Assembly: GCF_001420715.1 (NCBI RefSeq)
Contig: NZ_LJJC01000004.1
Coordinates: 2,800,523 to 2,864,522, forward strand
Length of the DNA stretch: 64,000 bases
Direction: 5' to 3'
DNA from: Heyndrickxia shackletonii
GTDB taxonomy: Bacteria > Bacillota > Bacilli > Bacillales > Bacillaceae_C
The notes under the pieces were generated by a model, which was not told the origin of the DNA, searched no databases, and saw only the letters and a program-made list of their open reading frames with translations. Numbering within the stretch: position 1 is the first letter of the stretch; each line of letters starts with the position of its first letter. Position numbers and translations under genes: made by a program. Shown piece by piece: positions 55,187 through 62,875 of the stretch.

Positions 55187-55225
55187 GGACGGTTCATTTG
55201 TATCATTGAAACAAATGAACCGTCC
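55187..55225. repeat. perfect 15-bp inverted repeat element
   Basis: The arms GGACGGTTCATTTGT and ACAAATGAACCGTCC are fully complementary around nine bases. Similar small palindromes occur in many Bacillus intergenic regions. On the minus strand it is followed by TTTTGC, so it can double as the DUF523 gene's terminator. Confidence 0.7.
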
Positions 55226-55244
55226 CTGTACTTCTAGATTTAGT

Positions 55245-55700
55245 CTATAGGAAATCATCCAGTCTCTCCTCTGAAACAACGTTAATTCCGTTCCTTTTAA
55301 GCAAGGCAGTCGTGACTCCATTACCTGCTATTTTTTTATCCTTAAATTCTCCATTATAAATCATTGAGCTTCCACAAGAAGGACTATACTCCTTAAGAAC
55401 GACAACACTTGCTTTAACCTCTTGTGCCTTTTTTAAAGTTTCATATGCACCTTTTACATACAATTCTGTTACATCTTTACCTGATTTTTCAACCACTTTA
55501 GCTTTACCATCTAAAACATCTTCTCCATTACCGCCGACAATTTCTGCGGGTTCTCTTGGAATAGAAAAACCACCTAGAAGTTCTGGGCATACGGTTAATG
55601 CCAGTTTCTCATCTATTAATTTTTGAATTTTATTATCCAAACAATTTGTCCCATTGTATCTAACATTTAATCCTGCTAAACAAGAGCTGACTAATATCAT
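55245..55700 (-). CDS. DUF523 family protein (YbbK-like)
   Basis: The protein has 151 residues. The family pattern ILVSSCLAGLNVRYNGTNCL, VCPELLGGFSIPREPAEI and KEYSPSCGSSMIYNGEF is clear. Conserved cysteines (SSC, VCPE, SPSCGS) suggest a metal or redox site; no function is known. The ATG is preceded by GGAG. Lies 51 bases downstream of the truncated methyltransferase. Confidence 0.88.
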   Translation of the reverse strand: MILVSSCLAGLNVRYNGTNCLDNKIQKLIDEKLALTVCPELLGGFSIPREPAEIVGGNGEDVLDGKAKVVEKSGKDVTELYVKGAYETLKKAQEVKASVVVLKEYSPSCGSSMIYNGEFKDKKIAGNGVTTALLKRNGINVVSEERLDDFL

Positions 55701-55751
55701 TTTTTCTCCTCAAAAAAATATTTGAATTTTATTCATTAACTAAATCGTAAA

Positions 55752-56117
55752 TTATTTCTTTCTGCCAATGTATAATAAATGGGAAGAGATACCGAGAAGA
55801 TGGAGATCGTAAAAAATTGAAAGGTCACGAGCATCAGCGGTAAAAAAGCCATCGAATCGTTCGGTTAAACCAAGCTCTTCCGCCTTAACTTCAGCAATAT
55901 TAACTAGTTTAGGAGTTAAATCTGTAAGGGTTACTTTATAGCCTTTTTTAGCTAATTTCATAGAATATTTTCCTGGTCCGGCACCATTATCAAGAACACT
56001 TCCAATAGGAGGTAAATATTTTTCAATAAAATGCCAATTTACAAGAAATTCTATGGGCTCTCTATCCAATCTTCCCCACTCATCGAATTGATTGTAATAG
56101 TTTAATATTTTATCCAT
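55752..56117 (-). pseudogene. SAM methyltransferase with large internal deletion
   Basis: The frame begins like a class I methyltransferase: KILNYYNQFDEWGRLDREPI, VLDNGAGPGKYSMKLAKKGY (motif I) and DLTPKLVNIAEVKA, ending FTADARDLS. It then jumps to LLGISSHLLYIGRKK, which in intact relatives of about 250 residues is the extreme C-terminus. About 110-130 residues (motifs II onward) are missing without frame change. The product cannot form a complete fold, so I call it a pseudogene. Its start overlaps the Nudix gene upstream. Confidence 0.7.
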
Positions 56118-56136
56118 GCCCTTCCCACTTTCCCTT

Positions 56137-56544
56137 TCAAAATGCCACAAAAAACGGATGTTCACCTTCATTTAAACTTTTTAGTATTCTGTCTTTAAAA
56201 GTTGGCCATGTTACCATCTTTAAAGCCTCTTCAATGGTGTAAAAGCCTACCTCTAAACTTTCACTGGACGTTTGTAGTTCTCCACCAATAGCTTTGCCTA
56301 ACCAACAAGTTGAGCAAACATTAGCTTGCAAATTTTGATAGATGCCGCAAAATTTTGTAACTTCAATATCTATCCCTGTTTCTTCCTTTACTTCCCTTTT
56401 GACCGCTTCTTCGATAGATTCACCTAATTCAACTTGTCCACCAGGTTGTTCCCAGCCTCTTCTTGGTCCGCGAATAAGCAATAACTTTCCTTCATCGTCT
56501 ATAACAACTGCACCAGCTGACACAAAATGTTTAGGTTCGCTCAA
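56137..56544 (-). CDS. Nudix hydrolase
   Basis: The protein has 135 residues. The Nudix box GGQVELGESIEEAVKREVKE followed by ETGI has all catalytic Glu residues. AGAVVIDDEGKLLLIRGPRR begins the fold. TTG 56544 follows AAGGA. Substrate (nucleoside triphosphate, NDP-sugar or drug nucleotide) unknown. It is followed closely by the broken methyltransferase; together they look like a decayed operon. Confidence 0.92.
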   Translation of the reverse strand: MSEPKHFVSAGAVVIDDEGKLLLIRGPRRGWEQPGGQVELGESIEEAVKREVKEETGIDIEVTKFCGIYQNLQANVCSTCWLGKAIGGELQTSSESLEVGFYTIEEALKMVTWPTFKDRILKSLNEGEHPFFVAF

Positions 56545-56590
56545 TCTAGATCAATCCTTCCTTATAGGCATTAAAGAAGCGGCAATGAAA

Positions 56591-57208
56591 TTAATCCAAG
56601 ATTGTTTCCTTATTTGGATTTCTTAAAAACTCAAACATCATTTTAATTTGAGACATTGTATTTCTTTTCACTGAAAGCTGTGGCAAATTTTTCTCACTGA
56701 AAAAGCCAATATCGTTAGTCTCAATACCGGTTTTCGCTTGACCATCAATAATTTCACATTGAATAAAAATTTTATAATAATGAAATGCCTGTGGAGAGTG
56801 CCCATGTTTTCTCATATCAAACAATGCAAGTAATTTTGTCGGTTTAACATTAAAGCCAGCTTCTTCTTTTATTTCTTTCACAACATTTTCTTTTGCTGAT
56901 AACCCTACCTCACAAAATCCACCTGGTAAAGACCATTTATCATCATTTTTTTCCCTTACCAGCAGTATTTTATTATCATGGAACAATACCCCGCGGACAT
57001 CCACTTTTGGTGTTGGATAACCAGTTTCATCTGTAAATAATTCCTTAATGGTCTTCATTTCATGATCCGTATATTCTTCCACAATTTCAGAACTAATACT
57101 TCTCAATTCTTCATACCGTTCTTTATCATATTCATTGTTCGAAAAGGTTAGACCTGCTTGAGAAATTGCCTGGATTCTTTGTGCCCATTCCAGCCATTTA
57201 TAGGGAAT
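56591..57208 (-). CDS. Nudix hydrolase with N-terminal helical domain (ADP-ribose type)
   Basis: The protein has 205 residues from ATT 57208. The N-terminal part YKWLEWAQRIQAISQAGLTF and the Nudix box GGFCEVGLSAKENVVKEIKE-EAG fit the ADP-ribose pyrophosphatase-like group with a Nudix_N_2 domain. The most natural start by family alignment is the ATT codon at 57208, which is eight bases after GGAGG; there is no ATG, GTG or TTG at that place. The next upstream options are GTG 57217, which overlaps the ribosome site, and ATG 57238 without one. The gene overlaps the end of murA. Confidence 0.8.
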   Translation of the reverse strand: MPYKWLEWAQRIQAISQAGLTFSNNEYDKERYEELRSISSEIVEEYTDHEMKTIKELFTDETGYPTPKVDVRGVLFHDNKILLVREKNDDKWSLPGGFCEVGLSAKENVVKEIKEEAGFNVKPTKLLALFDMRKHGHSPQAFHYYKIFIQCEIIDGQAKTGIETNDIGFFSEKNLPQLSVKRNTMSQIKMMFEFLRNPNKETILD

Positions 57209-58508
57209 GATAAACACCTCCAACTTTCTCGATGTCATTATGTGAAAGGTTAGAATCCTGTAAAGTAATTCTTGCCCCTAGTGATTGAAAGGCTTCTACC
57301 ACATTTTCATACCCGCGTTCAATATGCTGTACCCCAGTAATCGCTGTTTGACCTTCTGCTGCCAAACCTGCGAGTATTAAACATATCCCTGCACGAATAT
57401 CGGATGCGTGAACGACGGAGCTTTTTAAATGTGTTTTTCCCTTTATAAAGGCAACACCTGAACGAACTTTAATATCCGCTCCCATTCTTATTAATTGTTG
57501 GACGTGATTGAAACGATTAGGATAGACCTTTTCACTGATGATACTTTTCCCATCCGCTTGCGTAAGAAGGGCAGTCAAAGGCTGCTGCACATCTGTTGGA
57601 AATCCCGGATACATACCTGTCCGAACTCTTGTTGCTCTAATTTTTCCAGTCGAGTAGGAAGTAATGGTATTTCCTTCTACCATAAATTCTAGTCCAATCT
57701 CTTGTAATTTAGATATAAAAGTCCTTAAGTGCTCCGGTACAATGTCTTGGACCGTAACCGTACCACCAGTCATTCCAGCAGAAATTAAAAACGCGCCAGC
57801 AATTAATCGATCTGGTATAACCGTATGTGTACAACCATTCAATTGTGAAACCCCAGTAATCTTAATCGTATCCGTTCCAGCACCGCTAATATTTGCCCCC
57901 ATTTTATTGAGAAGCATAGCAGTATCCACTACCTCGGGATCACGGGCTGCATTCATTAAAATAGTGGTCCCTTTTGCACGGGCTGCTGCAAGCATGCTGT
58001 TGATGGTTGCACCAGATGTTATGGTGTCAAAATAAATGGTTGCACCTGTTAATTCTTCCGCTTCCACTTCGTAATAATCTTCATGAAATGTGAATTTCGC
58101 TCCCATTTTTTCTAAAGCCTTTATATGCTGATCAATGGGACGGCTAACAAAATTGTCTCCTCCTGGATAACCAAGTGACACTTTTCCAAACTTGGACAGT
58201 AATGCACCGATAAAATAATATGCGGTTCTAAAGGAGGATGATTTCTTAGGATCAATCGTTGTATGGAAAATTTTATTGGAGTTGATATGCACTGCGTCAT
58301 CAGTATCTCTTTCTATTTCAACTCCCATTTCTTTGACAATCTCACAAATTACACGATAATCTGATATATTTGGAATTCCTTTCAATATAACAGTATCATC
58401 GGCAAGGCAAGCTGCAGCAAGCAAGGCTAAAGAACTATTCTTGGACCCTGGTATTTTTACGCTTCCTTGTAATTGCGGTGTTTGTTCTACTTTAAGCCAT
58501 TTCATCAT
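57198..58508 (-). CDS. murA: UDP-GlcNAc enolpyruvyl transferase (MurA) with Cys-to-Asp active site
   Basis: The protein has 436 residues and the EPSP-synthase-like fold. Conserved residues: Lys23-Asn24 in GSKNSSLALL, Asp in VIPDRL, and PTDVQQPLTAL. The catalytic loop that in MurA reads PGGC (target of fosfomycin) here reads YPGGDNFVSRPIDQH, with Asp118 instead of Cys. MurA of M. tuberculosis and Chlamydia also have Asp, which makes them fosfomycin resistant. Bacillus genomes usually have two Cys-type MurA genes; this is likely a third. It overlaps the DeoR gene by 17 bases. Confidence 0.9.
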   Translation of the reverse strand: MMKWLKVEQTPQLQGSVKIPGSKNSSLALLAAACLADDTVILKGIPNISDYRVICEIVKEMGVEIERDTDDAVHINSNKIFHTTIDPKKSSSFRTAYYFIGALLSKFGKVSLGYPGGDNFVSRPIDQHIKALEKMGAKFTFHEDYYEVEAEELTGATIYFDTITSGATINSMLAAARAKGTTILMNAARDPEVVDTAMLLNKMGANISGAGTDTIKITGVSQLNGCTHTVIPDRLIAGAFLISAGMTGGTVTVQDIVPEHLRTFISKLQEIGLEFMVEGNTITSYSTGKIRATRVRTGMYPGFPTDVQQPLTALLTQADGKSIISEKVYPNRFNHVQQLIRMGADIKVRSGVAFIKGKTHLKSSVVHASDIRAGICLILAGLAAEGQTAITGVQHIERGYENVVEAFQSLGARITLQDSNLSHNDIEKVGGVYHSL

Positions 58509-59304
58509 TTACACACTCCGTTTCCTTCTCTTCTGCGAATACAACTTTAACATGTTTTCTTTTTATTTCCTGAATAGGTAGCTCCGGTGCACCTTGATCC
58601 GTAATCATTAAATCAATTTCTTCAATTGGAACAGACATGACAAACATACGATGCCCAATCTTTTCATGTGGAGCTAAACAAATATTTTTCCGTGAAACTT
58701 GGGAAACAGCATGAGTAAATGCTGCTCCTTCTGGAGTTGCAGTACTAATGCCGAGTGAATCAATACCTCCTCCAGTTAAAAAACTTATGTCTAAGGTAAA
58801 TTTTCGAACCATTTCGATAGCGAGCGTATCAATCATACTTCCTGCAGATTCAGCTCTTAATTTTCCCCCAATTAAGTAGGAAGTGATATTTTCTCGTTTT
58901 CTTATTACTTCTGCAATTTTTATGGAATTTGTAATAACGGTATATGGAAAATCAGATGGTAAATACTTTAACATTCCAAATTGAATGCCGGCACCACCAA
59001 TAAATACAGTATCATGTACATGGATGAAAGAGGCAGCAAACTTAGATATCGCATTTTGATGCGCAGCCCCCAATCCATATCTTGTGGATTCAGGTTGTGG
59101 CAATGTACGTACCTTAGGGGTTGGATTATTTAGAATCGCTCCCCCATATGTTTTTTGAAGCAAACCCTGTTCTTCCATTATCGTTAGATCTCTTCGAATT
59201 GAATCTATGGATATCTCAAACATATCGGCTAGATCTTTTGCAATGACACGACCTTCCTTTTCAATGATGTCCAGTATCTTATGTCTGCGTTCCTCAGCCA
59301 ACAT
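58492..59304 (-). CDS. DeoR-family transcriptional regulator
   Basis: The protein has 270 residues. The winged helix is standard: LAEERRHKILDIIEKEGRVI, AKDLADMFEISIDSIRRDLT, LLQKTYGGAIL. The effector domain (about 70-250) has a sugar-isomerase-like fold, with GGAGIQFGMLKYLP as its phosphate loop and FLTGGGIDS. DeoR proteins usually sense phosphorylated sugars; an amino-sugar phosphate would suit the MurA partner. It is first in the DeoR-MurA-Nudix run, and its promoter carries three 10-bp repeats (59371-59400). Confidence 0.9.
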   Translation of the reverse strand: MLAEERRHKILDIIEKEGRVIAKDLADMFEISIDSIRRDLTIMEEQGLLQKTYGGAILNNPTPKVRTLPQPESTRYGLGAAHQNAISKFAASFIHVHDTVFIGGAGIQFGMLKYLPSDFPYTVITNSIKIAEVIRKRENITSYLIGGKLRAESAGSMIDTLAIEMVRKFTLDISFLTGGGIDSLGISTATPEGAAFTHAVSQVSRKNICLAPHEKIGHRMFVMSVPIEEIDLMITDQGAPELPIQEIKRKHVKVVFAEEKETECVNDEMA

Positions 59305-59337
59305 GTAAAAACATCCTTTCAGAATTTCATTAATTCC

Positions 59338-59367
59338 ATCTTATTCAGTATAGTTCAACATTGTCAA
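59338..59367 (-). promoter_or_regulatory. sigma-A promoter of deoR-murA
   Basis: On the minus strand TTGACA (59362-59367) and TAAGAT (59338-59343) are separated by 18 bases. They lie just downstream of the operator repeats. Confidence 0.6.
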
Positions 59368-59370
59368 TGA

Positions 59371-59400
59371 AATAATTCATTATCTTTCATGTTATTTCAT
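59371..59400 (-). promoter_or_regulatory. DeoR operator: three 10-bp direct repeats
   Basis: Read on the minus strand the three consecutive decamers are ATGAAATAAC, ATGAAAGATA and ATGAATTATT. Each starts ATGAA at exact 10-base intervals, so the motifs fall on one face of the helix. This is the usual pattern of DeoR-family operators, immediately upstream of the -35 box. Confidence 0.65.
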
Positions 59401-59459
59401 TATTTTACGTCTTTTTACCTATTTTCTTTCGACAATAAACAAGAATTTTTTTATAAAAC

Positions 59460-59490
59460 AAAAAAAGGATTCCCGATTAACAGGAATCCC
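59460..59490 (-). terminator. terminator of the FusB-type gene
   Basis: On the minus strand GGATTCC pairs with GGAATCC and a TTTTTTTG run follows. It lies ten bases past the stop. Confidence 0.8.
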
Positions 59491-59499
59491 TTACTTATA

Positions 59500-60147
59500 T
59501 TAAGATTCTTTGCCATTTAGAAGCTTAATAAAATCCTCCAATTTCGAAAGAGAAATTAAGTTCTCATTGCATTTCAAACTATCTTGACAAATATAGTTCC
59601 CTCTTCTCACAAACGTTCCTTGGATCTTGCCTTTTTTCTCCGACATGAATAATCCGACCTCCGAGTGATGATTGCAAAGCATACAAACACCTTTTTTGGT
59701 TATAGGAGTAAATGTCCCAGAAAAGCCAATAAGTTTATTTTGTTGAGGAACAATCAAATATTTTTTATTTGTCCCCTTATCATCCCACCCCAAATAACTC
59801 AATTCTTGTAAGTCAATGTCAACTAAAGACGGAAGTTTTAATTTTTTTGCTTTAGGGAATAGTTTTTTCAATGATTGTTCTGTTATCTTTTTAAAAGGAA
59901 TAACATAGGGCTTTATTTTTCTTATAAAATCATCACCTTGTGCTGTGTCCTCTATTTCTTTAATTGGTTCTAATAATCGTTTTTGTTCATCATCTAAATT
60001 GGTAAACAGGTTAAACACTTTGTCACTAGCTAATGATTTTAATGCGTTTAATACATTTCTGTCATTAACGCTTGCATGCCCATTTATAAGAATTTGCGTT
60101 TGAACTTTAATGAATTGGAACTGATCAACACGAATAAATGCTTCCAT
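59500..60147 (-). CDS. fusB: FusB/FusC-type EF-G-binding protein
   Basis: The protein has 215 residues. A helical N-terminal domain leads to the C-terminal treble-clef zinc domain with Cys155, Cys158, Cys187 and Cys193 in KGVCMLCNHH and NYICQDSLKC, at the same positions as I know from staphylococcal FusB. FusB binds EF-G and frees it from fusidic-acid-stalled ribosomes. Bacillus homologues exist as intrinsic FusB-like proteins, so resistance is plausible, not proven. GGGAGG precedes the ATG. Single gene with its own terminator. Confidence 0.88.
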   Translation of the reverse strand: MEAFIRVDQFQFIKVQTQILINGHASVNDRNVLNALKSLASDKVFNLFTNLDDEQKRLLEPIKEIEDTAQGDDFIRKIKPYVIPFKKITEQSLKKLFPKAKKLKLPSLVDIDLQELSYLGWDDKGTNKKYLIVPQQNKLIGFSGTFTPITKKGVCMLCNHHSEVGLFMSEKKGKIQGTFVRRGNYICQDSLKCNENLISLSKLEDFIKLLNGKES

Positions 60148-60465
60148 TTTAATTCCTCCCTATCTACTGCTTTCTAATTTAAATGATGAGGAGGATTATT
60201 AATAGGTAGAAAACGATTATAAAAAAAATACACATAAGAAAAGCGCAAGCGCCTTGATCATCGGCGTACGGATTTCGTAGTCTTCGACTGAGATAAAGGA
60301 AACACAGTGAGGTAGTTCACGAGCTGATGTTGACTTATCGTAGGGAGGAGACGGAGAAATCCGCTAGCCGATAGGCGCTGGAGCTAGACAGGGTCTATAC
60401 TTGTTAAATAATATTTGTCACAAAAAACTTATACTTTCTTATCTCTTAAAAAAGCACTGAAGATA
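60148..60465. other. gene-free stretch holding an interspersed repeat
   Basis: Between the FusB and CD3324-type genes the only notable content is the GC-richer element listed at 60238-60391. Confidence 0.5.
60238..60391. repeat. about 155-bp interspersed repeat (bcr-like)
   Basis: It begins GAAAAGCGCAAGCGCC and ends GGCGCTGGAGCTAGACA; both ends carry GCGC palindromes that can pair. It is much richer in GC than the flanks. I recognise the AAGCGCAAGCGCC...GGCGCTGGAGCTAGACA ends as those of a repeated element found in many Bacillaceae genomes between genes. The length resembles bcr1, but identity to a named family is unverified. Confidence 0.7.
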
Positions 60466-60732
60466 TCAGCGCTTTGAATAAACGATTTTTTTAATGGTTT
60501 CAACAGAGAGAAAATATTCATCTGCCAAATCTTGAACAGACATTCCATTACAAAATGCATCTTTAATCTCATCATTCCGCTTATCGATGAATTTTCTCCC
60601 GCCGGATTTAGTCCCCCATTTTTTTCGGGTAGAATCCGTTGTTGGGATATATATGGTTTCTCCCTGCACATATTTTTGAATTTCCATAATAAGCTTCTCC
60701 GGTAAAACCGTGCTTGCCTTTACATATTTCAA
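60466..60732 (-). CDS. CD3324-family DNA-binding protein
   Basis: The protein has 88 residues. It starts with KYVKASTVLPEKLIMEIQKY, followed by VQGETIYIP and a C-terminal helix-turn-helix IKDAFCNGMSVQDLADEYFL-SVETIKKIVYSKR. It matches the small CD3324-like regulators. TTG 60732 follows AAGGGG; the longer upstream frame (to 60819) is not protein-like and was not used. An inverted repeat CATGCAAAG/CTTTGCATG at 60813-60851 lies about 80 bases upstream and could be its operator. Confidence 0.75.
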   Translation of the reverse strand: MKYVKASTVLPEKLIMEIQKYVQGETIYIPTTDSTRKKWGTKSGGRKFIDKRNDEIKDAFCNGMSVQDLADEYFLSVETIKKIVYSKR

Positions 60733-60989
60733 TTTAGCCAGCCCCTTATTTATTTTGTAGCAAATAAGGTGCAAAGCCTTTATAAAAATGGCGATAATTA
60801 TTTGTTTTGCCCCATGCAAAGAATCGCCTTTTCCATTATAGGCTTTGCATGAGTAGCTGAAGTATTAGGCAACAAGATTGTATTTGCCATTTATATACCT
60901 CCTTTGTTACCACTTATTTTGATTTCATCATTATTATACTTATATTCCATCTTAATTGCATTGTTTTTCACCTTTTTTCTCAAGTATCA

Positions 60990-61832
60990 TCATCTGCTCG
61001 ATAAATACGTCGGTCTTCTTAGTGAACATTGACTTGCAGGTTCTCGTATACTTGGATCATAGTAGCTTAACTTTTTAATAAAATAACATGTTTCCGGAAA
61101 ATGATGTTCTAAAAATCGTAAAGTAGTTTTATTTAAAAGCTTATTTTCTTTATACTTTGTTACCATATTGTATATATATCGACTCATTTCCAAGGTTGTT
61201 AACCCAACCTCATGTGCAAATTCCTGCTGCCGTTCAAAACCTGGTTCTTTAAATCTTAAATAACCTTTTAAGTGTTGATTTTGAACAATGAAAACTTGAT
61301 ATTTATTTATAAAACCGTCTATTTGCTTTGATTGGAAAACCTCGATTGGATCGAGTAAATTTCTACATAAAACAGCATGCCCTAATTGATCTTCTAACCA
61401 TAAATCCATAAGATTTACTAAAGAAAGTGGTTCAGGCTTCACTCCCTGGACTAAATAGCTTAAAATGCGTAAGTATTCCTGATTCTCTGCCAATGTTCCG
61501 TTTAAATAGGTTGGGGATAAATTTAAATTAACCTTATTATCGATTCTGAGTGATTGAAGCCTTCCTTCAAATTCAAAATATCCTCTAGATACTTGCCAAG
61601 ATTGCTGCGAAAACTCAATCATTAATTCATCCGCAGTGTTACGTGTTTTAGGAATATTTTCTAACATTCCAAGCAAATTTCCAAATAGTTGAATATACTG
61701 TTGTGCCGTTTGAACATATTCAACTTCACTTACAGATAGATGATCTCTCACAAAAAAAGCATGATCCTGCAAAACCTCTAACCAAAAAAAATGCTCCTCC
61801 CATTCGGATATCAACTTTTTTGCCAATTTCAT
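60990..61832 (-). CDS. DUF2935 family protein
   Basis: The protein has 280 residues, all helical, built of two four-helix units: SEWEEHFFWLEVLQDHAFFV (first unit) and LVNLMDLWLEDQLGHAVLCR, EFAHEVGLTTLEMSRYIYNM (second). Glu and His residues repeat as in ferritin-like metal proteins (E-x-x-HFFWL, DHAFF, LGHA). Known in Bacillus and Clostridia; function unknown. GGAGGAG precedes the ATG closely. The C-terminus ends in a short Arg-rich tail. Confidence 0.85.
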   Translation of the reverse strand: MKLAKKLISEWEEHFFWLEVLQDHAFFVRDHLSVSEVEYVQTAQQYIQLFGNLLGMLENIPKTRNTADELMIEFSQQSWQVSRGYFEFEGRLQSLRIDNKVNLNLSPTYLNGTLAENQEYLRILSYLVQGVKPEPLSLVNLMDLWLEDQLGHAVLCRNLLDPIEVFQSKQIDGFINKYQVFIVQNQHLKGYLRFKEPGFERQQEFAHEVGLTTLEMSRYIYNMVTKYKENKLLNKTTLRFLEHHFPETCYFIKKLSYYDPSIREPASQCSLRRPTYLSSR

Positions 61833-61964
61833 ATCTCCTCCTTTGCCTTGTATATATTTACGAAGGCTTAGGGCAAGAAATGATTGAGAAAAAACATTCT
61901 CACATAACTTGTATGAAAATAGGAAAAATAAAACTATCTAATCGGAATAAAGGGATGTAAAAAG

Positions 61965-62450
61965 ATGAAAAACACTTATAAGTATATTTTTTTAATGACG
62001 ATCATACCTTGGCTGTCAGTCCCATTTATTGGGTCAAAAACGTTTAAAAGATTTCTTCCTGGGTCATTATTTATGTGCTTTTATCTCATTGTAGAAGGAA
62101 TGATAGCCCAAAAGAAAAAATGGTGGTGGTTTCCAATTGGAATTAAACCTAATATAGTTGGGGAATTCCCATTAATATTTGGTCCATTTTTAGTCGGTTC
62201 CATTTGGATTTTAAAATATACTTATGGAAAATTTGCTTTATATTTCAAAACAAATTTACTCATCGATGCTTTTTTTACCTATCTTATGATTCCTTGTTTA
62301 AAAAAAATTGGATATGTCTCCTTAGTGAGACTTTCGAAATTTAGATTATCCTTTCTCTTTTTAATAAAATCGGTAGTCATGTATTTATTTCAATATTTTT
62401 ATGAGAAGTTTAGGAATCAGAGGCGTATGGAGAGCATTTTAGAAAGGTAG
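61965..62450 (+). CDS. conserved small membrane protein (paralogue of 1328-1822)
   Basis: The protein has 161 residues with about three hydrophobic segments. Shared with the protein at 1328: PWLSVPFIGSKTFKRFLPGS (there PWLTVPFMG...FFRFLP), KKKWWW, GPFLVGSIWILKYTYGKF (there GPYFVATLWIFRFTYGKF), and a following acidic helix. The two are clearly homologous but diverged. AAAGGGATG lies before the ATG. Function unknown. Confidence 0.65.
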   Translation: MKNTYKYIFLMTIIPWLSVPFIGSKTFKRFLPGSLFMCFYLIVEGMIAQKKKWWWFPIGIKPNIVGEFPLIFGPFLVGSIWILKYTYGKFALYFKTNLLIDAFFTYLMIPCLKKIGYVSLVRLSKFRLSFLFLIKSVVMYLFQYFYEKFRNQRRMESILER

Positions 62451-62515
62451 TTAACAAGTAGTCAGAGAAACAGAGTTTAATTTTTTTAAATAGCGCACTC
62501 TCAATACATTATCAA

Positions 62516-62746
62516 TTACTTTTTATTTACCTTATATTTAAAAATATACGCTAATATTAATGCAATAATGATGGGGAATAAGTAAGTAACAACCAATACT
62601 AATAAATGAGTCGAAAAAGGTGCTGACCATTCAGGATGTTTAACAAAATTCTGATATTCAATATAACTTTTTAATAACATAATGACAATCAATAATACCG
62701 AAAGAGTAAAGAATAAATTTGAAGCAATTTTATACTTATTTACCAC
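62516..62746 (-). CDS. small two-helix membrane protein
   Basis: The protein has 76 residues. Two membrane helices flank the loop YIEYQNFVKHPEWSAPFSTH. The GTG start at 62746 is eight bases after GGAGG; the TTG at 62761 lies in front of that site. Not recognised. Between the CAT gene and a converging membrane gene. Confidence 0.5.
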   Translation of the reverse strand: MVNKYKIASNLFFTLSVLLIVIMLLKSYIEYQNFVKHPEWSAPFSTHLLVLVVTYLFPIIIALILAYIFKYKVNKK

Positions 62747-62825
62747 TGATTGCACCTCCATTTTTAATAAGTTATATTAAACTATTATAGTCAATGAACG
62801 TTACCTTGTAGTATTTTACAATTTA

Positions 62826-62853
62826 AGGTTATTCCTACAATTAGGAATAACCT
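62826..62853 (-). terminator. terminator of the cat gene
   Basis: AGGTTATTCCT and AGGAATAACCT pair perfectly around ACAATT, 23 bases after the cat stop. The T tract is weak. Confidence 0.65.
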
Positions 62854-62875
62854 ATCTTCATGGGTCTTTGTTAGC

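Noticed and set aside
60733-60819. N-terminal extension of the CD3324-type gene
   Set aside because: TTG 60732 has a proper ribosome site and matches the family start; the extension is hydrophobic noise.
60813-60851. Inverted repeat CATGCAAAG/CTTTGCATG as insertion-sequence ends
   Set aside because: No transposase or target duplication; more likely an operator or chance.
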